A stretch of DNA of 64,000 bases from positions 3,976,001-4,040,000 of the forward strand of contig NZ_CP134050.1 in NCBI RefSeq assembly GCF_031583145.1. The letters run 5' to 3'. The DNA comes from Brevibacillus brevis. Its GTDB lineage: Bacteria > Bacillota > Bacilli > Brevibacillales > Brevibacillaceae. The position numbers were made by a program, and so were the translations under genes. The notes under the pieces are model-generated. The model worked only from the letters and a program-made list of their open reading frames with translations, searched no databases and was not told where the DNA came from. This document shows, in pieces, positions 34,226-43,598 of the stretch. How positions within the stretch are numbered: position 1 is the first letter of the stretch; every line of letters starts with the position of its first letter.

Positions 34226-34241
34226 AGCAATCCACGTGCCA
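34226..34241 (-). promoter_or_regulatory. Sigma-54 (SigL) promoter of the formamidase operon
   Basis: Read on the minus strand the 16 bases TGGCACGTGGATTGCT match the -24/-12 consensus TGGCACG-N4-TTGCW at every defined position. Predicted transcription begins near 34215, giving a 5' leader of about 40 nt to fmdA. The rest of the 34174-34520 stretch holds no gene. The activator's upstream site should lie in 34260-34500; an imperfect inverted repeat with GAAC and GTTC ends near 34450-34475 is one candidate. Confidence 0.9.
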
Positions 34242-34520
34242 AAGCTTGGGCCATCCCATCACAGATGACCGATCCCCCCTTTTTTCTCTTCATGGCGGGA
34301 AGTGGACATTCTGCGAGTCGATTAGGATTTGTATAGTAGAAAGAGAGCACTGTCCCAAATCAGGTCAGCTTCAGCTGGCACCCTTTCCCGTCACCCCTTC
34401 CTTTGTCATGGGCAGCCTCAAAGCTGGCAAGCGCTCTTCATTTGTCTCAGAACGGGACGCCGTCTCGTGTTCGGACAGATTCGTTGATGAAAGGAGGCGA
34501 ATGCCATTTTCCATGCTGGT

Positions 34521-35876
34521 ATGTTGCCGTTCTCCTCTGAGGTGTCCAAAGGACGCGACCTCCCGTTATCGCCGACGTCTCCATTCTGGCAATCCCTGCT
34601 TGCTGCGTGGGGGGCAAACAGCCGGGAAATGGTCCTTGCCCACAATCAGGACAGGATCATTGTCTTTGCCAGTCGCCAGGCGGAGGAATGCTTGTCCCTT
34701 CGTGCGGGAGATGTGCTCGACGGGAGCCGGGAAGCGTCCCTTCACAATAAGTGGACACTGGAAGAATGGCCCGTGGACGACTTCCTCCACACCAGGGTCC
34801 GGTTGCTCGCCATCCGCCCGCATAGACACTTTCACGCCATGCGGGACACAATCCCATTTCCTCTCATTCAGACGAACAGCCCTCTCTACATGGCCGAGCT
34901 GCAAACCGCCCGTGTCGCAGCGGATAGCCTTACGAACACCCTGCTGCTCGGAGAAACCGGCTCTGGCAAGGAAGTGCTCGCCCGCGCCATCCATGGCGGC
35001 AGTAGGCGAGCACAAGGACCGTTCCTGGCGGTCAATCTGGCTTCACTCCCTCGCGAGCTCATCGCAAGCGAACTGTTTGGATACGCAGAGGGGGCCTTTA
35101 CCGGAGCGAGAAAGGGAGGCCGCTTGGGCAAATTCGAAGCGGCCAACGGCGGGACGCTGTTGCTCGACGAAATCGGGGAGCTGCCCCTGGAGCATCAGGT
35201 TTTGCTTCTTCGCGTCCTGGAAGAGAGGACCGTCACTCGTCTGGGCGCCCACGAAGAAAACCCGCTGGACGTCCGAATCGTAGCGGCCACGAACCGGCCA
35301 CTGGAAAAGGAGGTGGCAGAAGGGCGGTTCCGCGCAGACCTCTACTTCCGTCTAAACGTTTTGACGATCCGGATCCCCCCTTTGCGTGAACGTCCCGAAG
35401 ATATCGCCCCGTTGGCGGTACACTTCGTCCAAGAGCTCGGAAAAAAGCATGGTACCGGCCCTTCCGTGCTGAGCGAGGATGCGCTTTTTGCCCTGCAGTC
35501 CCAATCCTGGCCGGGGAACGTCCGGGAGCTTCGAAATGTTGTGGAACGAGCGTTTTTGCTTGCCTTTTACGAACCGGCCATCACGCCAGTCCACCTGCCT
35601 GCGGAATGGAACGGTGCCCCCCCTCGCATTGCCCACAAGGGACAGCTTCACTCTGGCAGCGGGTTACTTCTGCGGGAGATGGAACGCCAAGCCATCAGGC
35701 AAGTGCTGGCAGAAGCCAGAAGCATTAGCGAAGCGGCGAAGAAGCTGGGCATTGCCCGCAGTACGCTGTATCGGAAAATGGGAGAATGGGGGATTCCGTT
35801 GGACGGGGAAGGCTCGATGGGGAGTCTACGGAGAAAAAAGGAACCAAGAAACGGGCAAATAAAAGTCGATAACTGA
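34521..35876 (+). CDS. Sigma-54-dependent transcriptional activator (Fis-type HTH)
   Basis: AAA+ enhancer-binding protein of about 451 aa. A short N-terminal sensing region (about 1-115) lacks a clear receiver or GAF motif. The AAA+ domain has Walker A GETGSGKE (144-151), the sigma-54-contacting GAFTGA loop (191-196), Walker B LLLDE (D216-E217) and the R-finger region [12 protein letters not shown]. The C-terminal Fis HTH is [20 protein letters not shown]. It is divergent from the sigma-54-driven formamidase operon, its obvious target. The start is unclear: the only strong ribosome binding site (AAGGAGG, 34491-34497) is correctly spaced for an in-frame ATT at 34506 but 23 nt before the ATG at 34521. 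Confidence 0.92.
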   Translation: MLPFSSEVSKGRDLPLSPTSPFWQSLLAAWGANSREMVLAHNQDRIIVFASRQAEECLSLRAGDVLDGSREASLHNKWTLEEWPVDDFLHTRVRLLAIRPHRHFHAMRDTIPFPLIQTNSPLYMAELQTARVAADSLTNTLLLGETGSGKEVLARAIHGGSRRAQGPFLAVNLASLPRELIASELFGYAEGAFTGARKGGRLGKFEAANGGTLLLDEIGELPLEHQVLLLRVLEERTVTRLGAHEENPLDVRIVAATNRPLEKEVAEGRFRADLYFRLNVLTIRIPPLRERPEDIAPLAVHFVQELGKKHGTGPSVLSEDALFALQSQSWPGNVRELRNVVERAFLLAFYEPAITPVHLPAEWNGAPPRIAHKGQLHSGSGLLLREMERQAIRQVLAEARSISEAAKKLGIARSTLYRKMGEWGIPLDGEGSMGSLRRKKEPRNGQIKVDN

Positions 35877-35977
35877 CACATACTAACACTCGAAACAAAA
35901 TGCAAGAAGTGTGAGGCAAAGTCTGTACGCCAAACCAGGCACAGGCTTATTACTATCGGATAAAGTAGTGATTCCCG

Positions 35978-36682
35978 TTGATTCGACGCATCCAATCTTT
36001 TCTGGTTCGAGCCGTCTGCTTCATGTTCCTGGTCGCAATCCCGTTAGAACAGACCGCCAGTCAGCCGACTCACGCGAACCATATCCTCCCTTTTGTTGCG
36101 GAGCAAGGGTCCATCGTCATCGAAGTGTACCCTCTCCGGCATCAATTAATCGTGTGGAAGCAGGGGCAAAAAATAAAAACGTACCCGATTGCGGTCGGCA
36201 ACCCTTCGACCCCTACTCCGATTGGAGAGTACAAAGTCGTGTACAAGGGAAAAAATTGGGGGCCCGCCTTTGGCCCGAGGTGGCTCGGCCTCAATGTTCC
36301 GTGGGGCATATACGGCATCCATGGCACGAATCGGCCGTATTCCATCGGGCAGCATCTCAGCCACGGCTGTATCCGCATGCGCAACCGGGATGTCATCGAG
36401 CTATACGATCTGATTCCGGTCGGCACAAAGGTGACGATATTCGGTCATGTACTGGGTGATCCAAGCCACAATCCCCGGGATTTGGCTGAAGGGGATGTCG
36501 GCGGAGACGTGCAGCTGATCCAATCTCGCTTGCGGAGTGCCGGATACTTCCGCGGGGTCGTAAATGGCAAATTCCGCTCTGATACGACTGCTGCGCTCAA
36601 AGCGTTTCAGCGCGATCACGGCTTGGCTCCCAATGGTGTCGTCTCCAAGAAGGTGTACATGGAAATGGGACTCTGGGAGTGA
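35978..36682 (+). CDS. L,D-transpeptidase with peptidoglycan-binding domain
   Basis: A 234-aa exported cell-wall enzyme. Residues 1-33 form a signal peptide or membrane anchor. The YkuD domain (about 46-155) has H115 (YGIHGTNRP) and the catalytic S128-H-G-C131-I-R-M motif. The C-terminal PG_binding_1 module is at about 170-230 (DVQLIQSRLRSAGYFRGVVN, then ALKAFQRDHGL). The enzyme makes 3-3 peptidoglycan cross-links or modifies spore cortex/cell wall. The start TTG at 35978 has no strong ribosome binding site. Not obviously in an operon. Confidence 0.92.
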   Translation: MIRRIQSFLVRAVCFMFLVAIPLEQTASQPTHANHILPFVAEQGSIVIEVYPLRHQLIVWKQGQKIKTYPIAVGNPSTPTPIGEYKVVYKGKNWGPAFGPRWLGLNVPWGIYGIHGTNRPYSIGQHLSHGCIRMRNRDVIELYDLIPVGTKVTIFGHVLGDPSHNPRDLAEGDVGGDVQLIQSRLRSAGYFRGVVNGKFRSDTTAALKAFQRDHGLAPNGVVSKKVYMEMGLWE

Positions 36683-36695
36683 ACGAAGACGAAAA

Positions 36696-36726
36696 GGCAG
36701 CCTTCCCCATTGAGCGGGAGGCTGCC
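36696..36726. terminator. Bidirectional terminator
   Basis: GGCAGCCT (36696-36703) pairs with AGGCTGCC (36719-36726), with AAAA on the left and TTTC on the right. It ends both the L,D-transpeptidase gene and the 12-gene peptide operon that converges on it. Confidence 0.85.
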
Positions 36727-36739
36727 TTTCGCATGAGCA

Positions 36740-38176
36740 CTAGCCGGTATACTCTTCCACCTTCGGCATTTGTCGTGACCACAATGCAAACCGCTTTACC
36801 TTTCCCCCGGCATCCCGAACGAAGTGTACCGGGGTATCGATTCCGCGCCGGCTGAACAGAAATGCGTCCTCGCCGATGGGGCGAAGCGGCAGCTCCGATT
36901 GGTCGAGCACGAGAACAAGCCTTCCGTCAGTTTCGTCCAGGCGAATAGTTACCTCGTCTCCTTCCCCGGAACGATACCTGCCTGGGTACTGCCGCAGGCT
37001 TTCTACCGTCTTCTCGACATCGGCAAAAACGGCGTACTGCGTAGAGAGCGGACGGTCGAACAGACTGTTGAGCAAGCCCAAGGTAAGGTCGCCAATGGGC
37101 GCGTCATCGACGTTGGTCAGCACAATGCCCGTGATCCCCGCCTCCGGAACGATGAGCATCTGCGCTGTTATTCCTTTCAAGCCCCCCGTATGCTGGATAA
37201 GCGTGAGCTGCTCCGAGAAAGGCAGGACCCCCAATCCGTACCCGTAGCTGCGGACCGGATCGATTCTGGCATGGGGATACATCATTTGCTCCGCGCTTTC
37301 TTTGGCGATGATCCTCGTCCCGTTCGAAACCCCGCCCGTGCGAAAGACCTCCGCATATCGGAGCATATCGCGAGCGGACGCCTTGAGGAAGCCCGCCGCC
37401 CGCATCGACGGGGAATCCCACCACAGAGGTGCCCGCAGCACTTCCCGCGTACCGCCGTCGCCAGCACGAGGGGTGTACAGCATGGCCACGTTATCCGGGT
37501 CGTCGTATTCTTCCACGAGAAAAGCCGATCGCTCCATTCCAAGCGGCTGCAAAATTCGCTCGCGGACGTATGTCTCGTACGGCTTTCCGCTGACGCGCTC
37601 AATGATTGCGCCGAGCAAACCAAAGGCATCGTTCGAATAGCTGAACTCCGTTCCCGGGGGACCGAGCAGCTCGAACGGCAGGTCTGCGATGTACGCCATC
37701 AGCTGCTCGTACGTCTCGATTGACTCCGAGCACTCCTTTTCAAACTGGCTCAGCAATCCTTCCGCCGTCGGGTCTGCTTTCAGGCTTTGCAGCATGGCAG
37801 GGATCAAGGACGGGAGCGGCGGCAAGCCCGGCGTGTGAGTCATGAAATGATGGATCGTGATCTCTCTGGTATGGGCTTCGTCCGGCGTGCGAAACTCCGG
37901 CAAGTACGTGACGACCGGATCGTGGACCGAAAGCTTCCCCTCCTCCTGCAGCTGCATAATCGCCACGCAGGTAAAGGACTTCGTGATCGAACCAATGCCA
38001 AACACGGTATCCAGATCAATCGGCCATCGTTTTTCCCGGTCCCGATAGCCGAACGTCTTCTCGTAAAAAAGAATGCCGTCTTTCGCCACTGCCACAATCG
38101 CACCCGGCACTTGAAACTCCTCGATCAGCTTTTGTGCGTACTCTTCGTAACCGGCCGTCCATTCGAGCGTCTTCAT
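36740..38176 (-). CDS. Serine hydrolase, beta-lactamase/D-aminopeptidase (S12) family
   Basis: A 478-aa penicillin-binding-protein-fold hydrolase. The nucleophile motif is S63-I-T-K66 and the second motif Y180-S-N182, with the C-terminal HTGGLKGI matching the third box. No signal peptide, so it acts in the cytosol. Residues after about 370 form a separate beta-rich domain (SLRQYPGRYRSGEGDEVTIR), as in D-aminopeptidases and related S12 peptidases. It is a paralogue of the gene directly upstream and the last gene of the peptide operon. Cleavage of D-amino-acid-containing peptides is the likely role, judged from neighbours. Confidence 0.88.
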   Translation of the reverse strand: MKTLEWTAGYEEYAQKLIEEFQVPGAIVAVAKDGILFYEKTFGYRDREKRWPIDLDTVFGIGSITKSFTCVAIMQLQEEGKLSVHDPVVTYLPEFRTPDEAHTREITIHHFMTHTPGLPPLPSLIPAMLQSLKADPTAEGLLSQFEKECSESIETYEQLMAYIADLPFELLGPPGTEFSYSNDAFGLLGAIIERVSGKPYETYVRERILQPLGMERSAFLVEEYDDPDNVAMLYTPRAGDGGTREVLRAPLWWDSPSMRAAGFLKASARDMLRYAEVFRTGGVSNGTRIIAKESAEQMMYPHARIDPVRSYGYGLGVLPFSEQLTLIQHTGGLKGITAQMLIVPEAGITGIVLTNVDDAPIGDLTLGLLNSLFDRPLSTQYAVFADVEKTVESLRQYPGRYRSGEGDEVTIRLDETDGRLVLVLDQSELPLRPIGEDAFLFSRRGIDTPVHFVRDAGGKVKRFALWSRQMPKVEEYTG

Positions 38177-38177
38177 G

Positions 38178-39587
38178 TCACGCCTCCTTCGCTTGCTTGA
38201 TCAGCTGGCGGAAGTGAAACGCGACCCGAATGACAGAGCCTGACTCGTCTCGGATAAACCGGATCCATTTCACAAGGCCCGTGCTCATCTGAAAGACGAA
38301 GCTGTCCTCGCCCACCGGCCGCAAGGGAAACTCCATGCCCTGGAACGCCAGCACGAGCCCCTCGGCGCCCGCTGTCACTTCTATCTGCTCGCCTTCGCCC
38401 GACCGATACGTGCCGGCAAAGTCTTTCAGCAAATCATGGGGGCAAGGAATTTCAGGATAGCTGGTGATTGGCTCCTCCAGCGGCCTCGACATCGCGGCGT
38501 TGATCGCGCTTGCCAACAGTTCTGCCGATGGCGCCCCATCCAGGTTGGTTAAAATGACACAGGTCGTGTTTTCTTCCGGCAGGATGCACAGCTGAGCCGC
38601 GATCCCCTTCAACGCTCCGCCGTGCTCGATCAGCGTCCCCCCGCGAAAATGCGGCGTCACCATCAGCCCGTAGCCGTAATGGCGCGAAGGCTCCAGTCCT
38701 GCGTAGTTGCCGATCATCTGCCGGACGCTCTCTTCGGAAAGGATGCGGTTCTCTCCCACTTTCCCTCCCGTGCGGAAGATTTCGGCATAGGCGAGCATAT
38801 CCCGCCCGGTCGACTTCAAAAAGCCGGCAGCGCGCATCGACGGAGCGTCCCACCAGAGCGGTGCGGCAAACACCTCTTTGCCTTCATCCGTCTTCTTGCT
38901 GGTGTAGAGCGTGGTGATGTTGTCGTAATCCCCCAATTCTTCCGTCAAAAATACCGTATGCTTCATGTTGGCGGGATCGAGAAGATGCTGCTTGATGTAG
39001 CTCTCGTACGATTGTCCGCTGACGCGCTCGATGATGGCTCCCAGCAAGGCGTAGCCGTCATTGCTGTAGCTGAATTCCGCTCCCGGCTCGCCAAGCAGCT
39101 CGAAATCCAAGGCACCGATAAACGCCATCAGTTGTTCATACGTATCGATCGGATCATGCGCAGTCAAATCAAACTTGCTTCCCGTCTCTTTCAGGGCCGG
39201 ATCGATCTCCATGCTGCGACGCATCGCGTAATACAGGGATGGCAGGGATGGCATTCCGGACGTGTGGGACATGAGGTGGGCGATGGTGATGCGCTGCGTC
39301 CGTTCCTCCTTTTTGATCCGGAATTCCGGCAAATATTTGACGATGGGATCGTCCACCGACAGCTTCCCCGCCTCTTGCAGCTGCATGATCGCCACGCACG
39401 TAAACGATTTGGTGATCGATCCGATGCCAAAGACCGTGTCCGCTGTCACTTCCGCCTGATTTTCGGCATCCCGGTAGCCGAACCCGCCTGCATACACCAG
39501 CTCCCCCTCTTTGGCGATTCCGATAAACGCCCCGGGCAGCTTGGCGTCCTCCCTCAGCTTTTCCACAACCATCTCCAATGGCTTCAT
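38178..39587 (-). CDS. Serine hydrolase, beta-lactamase/D-aminopeptidase (S12) family, paralogue
   Basis: A 469-aa paralogue of the 36740 gene with S57-I-T-K60, Y174-S-N176 and EHGGALKGIAAQ. It also lacks a signal peptide and has the same C-terminal beta domain (GTYRSGEGEQIEV). The downstream gene starts 1 bp after this gene's stop, with GGAGG at the junction. It overlaps the upstream acyltransferase gene by 4 bp (ATGA). Two diverged copies side by side suggest different peptide specificities. Confidence 0.88.
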   Translation of the reverse strand: MKPLEMVVEKLREDAKLPGAFIGIAKEGELVYAGGFGYRDAENQAEVTADTVFGIGSITKSFTCVAIMQLQEAGKLSVDDPIVKYLPEFRIKKEERTQRITIAHLMSHTSGMPSLPSLYYAMRRSMEIDPALKETGSKFDLTAHDPIDTYEQLMAFIGALDFELLGEPGAEFSYSNDGYALLGAIIERVSGQSYESYIKQHLLDPANMKHTVFLTEELGDYDNITTLYTSKKTDEGKEVFAAPLWWDAPSMRAAGFLKSTGRDMLAYAEIFRTGGKVGENRILSEESVRQMIGNYAGLEPSRHYGYGLMVTPHFRGGTLIEHGGALKGIAAQLCILPEENTTCVILTNLDGAPSAELLASAINAAMSRPLEEPITSYPEIPCPHDLLKDFAGTYRSGEGEQIEVTAGAEGLVLAFQGMEFPLRPVGEDSFVFQMSTGLVKWIRFIRDESGSVIRVAFHFRQLIKQAKEA

Positions 39588-40447
39588 GCCATCCTTCCCC
39601 CTTTTCGTTCCAGCACATAGGCGTGGACAGGTTCGTCATTTCTCAGCAAACCGACCGCGACGTAGCCTTGTGAAAACGCTTCTTGGCAAAGACTGCGCAA
39701 AGCGAGCCGCCACTCCATCGCGATGGCGGGCTGCGCTTGCTTCAGCGGATGGATCGCCGCCGGCACCGAAAGCAGGATCCCCTGTTGCATCGCAAGCGGT
39801 GACTCCCCCGAAAGCGGTGGCTGCCCTCCAAACGGTTCCCGGGTAACAGGTCGAGGAAATTCCCCGTTGCACTCCCATCCGAGGACGAGCGGATATTCCC
39901 TCCAATCGCTTTGGTCTTGTACGGCTCCGTCGAGGCATCGGACAGTCTGCTCCGATGAAAGGTCCCACTCCAGCACGAACCGGTCCGAAGGCAGGCCTTT
40001 GTTGATGCCGTCGCCCATATCGCCGTAGTACGATTCGATGTAGGTGCTCACCGTACCGCCCAGCTTGCACAGATTCAGGTACGCATTGCGGGCCTCGAGC
40101 GGATCGTAGGTCCACGTCATTTTGTCGTAGCCGTGCTGCATCGCCCATTCCCGCTGGCGAAGCTTGAGCTGTCTGCCGATTCCCCAGTCGCGATAGTCCG
40201 GCAGAATCCCCAGCATATGGGAACAGAGATAGGCTTTTCCGCGTTTGAAGCCGGCGAAGCCGTAGCAGAACCCAACCGGCATACCGCCGTGACGGGCGGC
40301 TATCACTACCCCGCCATTGTGAACGGCAGCCATCAATTGCGGGATCGGCGAAACGCTGCTTGCCCCCCAAATCTTCCGCTGCAGCTCTTCCATCTCTGCC
40401 ATTTCGGAGACGGTCGTTACTATGCGGTATTCCAGCTCTGGCCGCAT
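39584..40447 (-). CDS. GNAT acyltransferase next to NSAR (candidate D-amino acid N-succinyltransferase)
   Basis: A 287-aa two-part protein: an N-terminal GNAT domain (about 1-160) with the acyl-CoA loop around LPDYRDWGIGRQLKLRQREW and the downstream YDPLEARNAYLNLCKLGG, then a less conserved C-terminal half. GNAT proteins of this type sit beside NSAR/OSBS genes in other Firmicutes, where the characterised pathway (Geobacillus) uses a succinyl-CoA:D-amino-acid N-succinyltransferase before racemisation. That function is assigned here by context. GAGGTGA precedes ATG 40447. Confidence 0.8.
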   Translation of the reverse strand: MRPELEYRIVTTVSEMAEMEELQRKIWGASSVSPIPQLMAAVHNGGVVIAARHGGMPVGFCYGFAGFKRGKAYLCSHMLGILPDYRDWGIGRQLKLRQREWAMQHGYDKMTWTYDPLEARNAYLNLCKLGGTVSTYIESYYGDMGDGINKGLPSDRFVLEWDLSSEQTVRCLDGAVQDQSDWREYPLVLGWECNGEFPRPVTREPFGGQPPLSGESPLAMQQGILLSVPAAIHPLKQAQPAIAMEWRLALRSLCQEAFSQGYVAVGLLRNDEPVHAYVLERKGGRMA

Positions 40448-40465
40448 CTTCCATTCACCTCGGGA

Positions 40466-41593
40466 TCAAATGGTCACGTTCGCCTTCGAGTAGCTTTTCT
40501 CCAGCACTTGCAAGGAGCTCACCACATCCCAGTCGATCGCATAGCCGATTCCCGGCCCTTCGGGTACAGCCAGCGTACCGGGCTTGCTGAATTCCACAGC
40601 AGGCGTGACGATATCCCGTTCCCAATAGCGGCTCGAGGTAGCCGTGTCGCCTGGTATCGTGAAATTCGGCAAGGAGGTAATCGCGATGTTGTGAGCCCGG
40701 CCCACGCCGCTCTCGAACATTCCGCCGCACCATACCGGCACGTCGTGTGCCTGGCAGAGATCGTGGATCTTCCTGGCTTCGGCAAGGCCGCCGACGCGTC
40801 CCACCTTGATGTTGATGATTTTGCAGCTGCCCAGCTCAATCGCATGTCGGGCGTCCTCCACAGAATGAATGCTCTCGTCAAGGCAGATCGGCGTCCGCAT
40901 TTGCTGCTGCAAGCGGGCGTGATCGACGATGTCATCGTGGGCCAGCGGCTGTTCGATCATGATCAGGCTGTACTGGTCCAGCTCCTTGAGCAAATCGGCC
41001 TGCTCCAGTGTGTAGGCGGAATTGGCATCCGCCATCAATGGCAAGGAGTCCCCGAAGCGCTTGCGCAGCCCCTCGATCAGCGCGATATCAAAGCCTGGCT
41101 TGATCTTCACCTTGATTTTCCGGTAGCCTTCCTCTACAAACCCTTCGACCTTGCGAACCACTTCCTCGACGGTCTTCTCGATCCCCACGCTGACTCCCAC
41201 TGCAATTTCCGTACGGGTGCCCCCCAGCGCACGAGCCAGCGGGATACCTTTCTGCCTGGCGTACAGATCCCATACCGCGCCTTCCAATGCCGCTTTCGCC
41301 ATTTGATTGCGGCGGACCTTGGAGAAGAGACGGGACACGTCCTGCGGGGATTCGATCGGCTGGCTGAACAGCATGGGAATCAGGAACTTCTCCAGCATGT
41401 ATTGAACCGTATCCGTCGTCTCTTCGTTGTAGAACGGAGTCGGCATCGCTACGCTTTCTCCATAGCCGGTCTCCCCTTCGCCGTGCACGCCGACCAGCAA
41501 AAAGTCCCGCTTCGTTTGCTGGCCGATGCTCGCTTCAAATGCCTCCTTTAGCGGCAGATGCAATCGCTTCAGCTCGATTTTTTCGATCTTCAC
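40466..41593 (-). CDS. menC: N-succinylamino acid racemase / o-succinylbenzoate synthase (enolase superfamily)
   Basis: A 375-aa muconate-lactonising-subgroup enolase. Catalytic residues are visible: K161-V-K163, metal ligands D189 (LMADANSAY), E214 (MIEQPL) and D239 (CLDESI), and K263 (NIKVGR). The C-terminal PGDTATSSRYWERDI with GGMFESGVGRAHN is diagnostic of the OSBS/NSAR family rather than of dipeptide epimerases. No other menaquinone genes are nearby, and the adjacent GNAT gene points to N-succinylamino-acid racemase activity. The start is the GTG at 41593 (AGGAG 7 nt upstream); the longer frame to 41686 is not supported. Confidence 0.92.
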   Translation of the reverse strand: MKIEKIELKRLHLPLKEAFEASIGQQTKRDFLLVGVHGEGETGYGESVAMPTPFYNEETTDTVQYMLEKFLIPMLFSQPIESPQDVSRLFSKVRRNQMAKAALEGAVWDLYARQKGIPLARALGGTRTEIAVGVSVGIEKTVEEVVRKVEGFVEEGYRKIKVKIKPGFDIALIEGLRKRFGDSLPLMADANSAYTLEQADLLKELDQYSLIMIEQPLAHDDIVDHARLQQQMRTPICLDESIHSVEDARHAIELGSCKIINIKVGRVGGLAEARKIHDLCQAHDVPVWCGGMFESGVGRAHNIAITSLPNFTIPGDTATSSRYWERDIVTPAVEFSKPGTLAVPEGPGIGYAIDWDVVSSLQVLEKSYSKANVTI

Positions 41594-41595
41594 GG

Positions 41596-42585
41596 TCACT
41601 CTCTCCTCTCGTCGGCCCCGTACAAATGGCAGGCCACGGTATGATCTTGCTCCAGGGCGAGCTGTACCGGACGGACAGTCTTGCAAATGTCCATGGCGTA
41701 TCTGCAGCGCGGGTGAAACGCGCAGCCGACAGGCGGATTCGCCGGACTCGGGACGTCTCCACTCAGCACGATCCGCTCCTTCTTTTTGTCGGGATTGGGA
41801 ATGGGCACAGACGAAATCAACGCCTGCGTGTACGGATGCAGCGGGTTGGCAAAAAGGCTTTTTTTATCCGCAATTTCTACGATCCGTCCCAAATACATGA
41901 CGGCGATCCGGTCGCTGATGTGGCGGATCACGCCCAGATCGTGGGAGATGAACAGGTAGGTCAAGCCCATGTCCTCCTGGAGTTCGTTCATCAGGTTCAA
42001 GATCTGTGCCTGAATGGACACGTCGAGCGCGGACACGGGCTCGTCGGCTACGATCAGCTTGGGTCTCGCCGCGATGGCCCTGGCGATCCCGATGCGCTGC
42101 CGCTGTCCGCCGCTGAATTCATGCGGGTAGCGGTCAGCGTACTGCGGATTCAAGCCGACCAACTGGAGCAGCCCGAGTACCTTTTCGCGCACCGAGCGGG
42201 GGTCTGTCTGGCCGCTTGCCACCGACAGCGCTTCAGCCAGGATCGTCGCGACGGTCAGCCGCGGGTTGAGCGAGGAATACGGATCCTGGAAGATGATCTG
42301 CATCTGGCTTCGCATTTCGCGCAGTCGCTGTGCACGCATGGAAATCAGTTCCTCGCCGCCGAAGCGGACGGAGCCTCCGCTGGGCTTCACCAGCTGCAGG
42401 ATGCTGCGGCCTGTCGTCGACTTGCCGCAGCCGCTCTCCCCCACGATTCCCAGCGTCTCTCCCCTCCCCAGTCGGAAGGAAACGCCGTCCACCGCCTTGA
42501 TGTAGCCGGAAGTCTGCCCGAACAGCCCTTTTTTCAGAGGAAAGTAGGTTTTGAGGTTATCTACGACCAGCAGCTCCTCGCTCAT
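41596..42585 (-). CDS. Oligopeptide ABC transporter ATP-binding protein (DppF/OppF)
   Basis: A 329-aa ABC ATPase with Walker [10 protein letters not shown], signature LSGG-type element FSGGQRQRIGIARAIA, Walker B LIVADEP and the C-terminal oligopeptide-transporter extension with the cysteine cluster (CAFHPRCRYAMDIC) that can bind an Fe-S cluster in this family. The start is the ATG at 42585 with GGAGGTG in front, overlapping the TGA of the partner ATPase gene by 4 bp. It forms the NBD pair with the next gene. Confidence 0.95.
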   Translation of the reverse strand: MSEELLVVDNLKTYFPLKKGLFGQTSGYIKAVDGVSFRLGRGETLGIVGESGCGKSTTGRSILQLVKPSGGSVRFGGEELISMRAQRLREMRSQMQIIFQDPYSSLNPRLTVATILAEALSVASGQTDPRSVREKVLGLLQLVGLNPQYADRYPHEFSGGQRQRIGIARAIAARPKLIVADEPVSALDVSIQAQILNLMNELQEDMGLTYLFISHDLGVIRHISDRIAVMYLGRIVEIADKKSLFANPLHPYTQALISSVPIPNPDKKKERIVLSGDVPSPANPPVGCAFHPRCRYAMDICKTVRPVQLALEQDHTVACHLYGADERRE

Positions 42586-43568
42586 ATCGCCACCTCCCTT
42601 CCCGGATAGAGCCAGCAGCGGACCGAATGGCTGCCCGTATGGACGACCGGCGGCTTTTCCTTTCGGCACCGTTCCGTCGCATGGACGCAACGGGAGTAAA
42701 ACGGGCAGCCTTCCTGGATCTCGCCGAGGATCGGGACATTCCCGTCAATCGGCGTCAGCCGCCCGCCCTCCGTCTCCAGGCTCGGAATCGATTGCAGCAG
42801 CCCCACTGTGTACGGATGCTTGGGGGCGGAAAATATCGTCCGCACATCCGCTTCCTCGACGATTTCGCCGTAGTACATGACCATCACGCGGTCCGCCATC
42901 TCCGCGACGACGCCCAGATCGTGGGTAATCAGCAGGATCGCGGTCTTCGCCGTCTGCTTCAGCTCGTTCATCAGATCGAGAATCTGCGCCTGGATCGTCA
43001 CATCCAGTGCCGTCGTCGGTTCGTCTGCGATGAGCAGGTCGGGCTCGCACGCCATCGCCATGGCGATCATGACCCGCTGCTTCATCCCGCCCGATAATTG
43101 ATGGGGAAATTCATTCACGATGCTCTCCGGCCGGGGAATCCCCACTTTCCGCAGCATCTCGATCGCCTTCGCCCGCCGCTCCTGTTTGCCGAGGGGCGTA
43201 TGCAGCCGGAACACCTCGCCGACCTGCTTGCCGATCGTATGGACAGGATTGAGCGAGGTCATCGGCTCCTGAAAGATCATGGAGATATCTCGCCCGCGGA
43301 TGGCTCGCATTTCCCGCTCCGACAGCCGATTCAACACTTTTTCCTTGAACCGGATGCTGCCATCCAGCTCTCCTGTCTTTTGGGAGATGAGTCCCATGAT
43401 AGAGAGGGAGGTCACGCTCTTGCCGCAGCCGGATTCACCGACCAGCGCCACCGTCTCCCCCGCCCCGATTTGAAAACTGACCTGGTTCACCGCCGTGAAC
43501 GTCCCTCGCTGTGTCCTCAGCCGCAGAGAGAGCCGATCGATTTCGAGCACCGTCTCGCTTTGCTTCAT
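42582..43568 (-). CDS. Oligopeptide ABC transporter ATP-binding protein (DppD/OppD)
   Basis: A 328-aa ABC ATPase: Walker [10 protein letters not shown], signature [16 protein letters not shown], Walker B LLIADEPT, and the C-terminal extension with [14 protein letters not shown]. It pairs with the DppF-type ATPase just downstream to power peptide import through the permeases at 44520 and 45448. Unusually, a beta-lactamase-fold hydrolase gene is inserted between this gene and the permeases, so the hydrolase is co-expressed with the transporter. Confidence 0.95.
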   Translation of the reverse strand: MKQSETVLEIDRLSLRLRTQRGTFTAVNQVSFQIGAGETVALVGESGCGKSVTSLSIMGLISQKTGELDGSIRFKEKVLNRLSEREMRAIRGRDISMIFQEPMTSLNPVHTIGKQVGEVFRLHTPLGKQERRAKAIEMLRKVGIPRPESIVNEFPHQLSGGMKQRVMIAMAMACEPDLLIADEPTTALDVTIQAQILDLMNELKQTAKTAILLITHDLGVVAEMADRVMVMYYGEIVEEADVRTIFSAPKHPYTVGLLQSIPSLETEGGRLTPIDGNVPILGEIQEGCPFYSRCVHATERCRKEKPPVVHTGSHSVRCWLYPGREVAI

Positions 43569-43598
43569 CCTCTCGCCCTCCTGATTCGCCTGATGGTC

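Noticed and set aside
40133..41551. 472-codon plus-strand open frame opposite the NSAR/GNAT genes
   Set aside because: Shadow of two well-supported minus-strand enzymes with all catalytic motifs; the frame has antisense-type composition.
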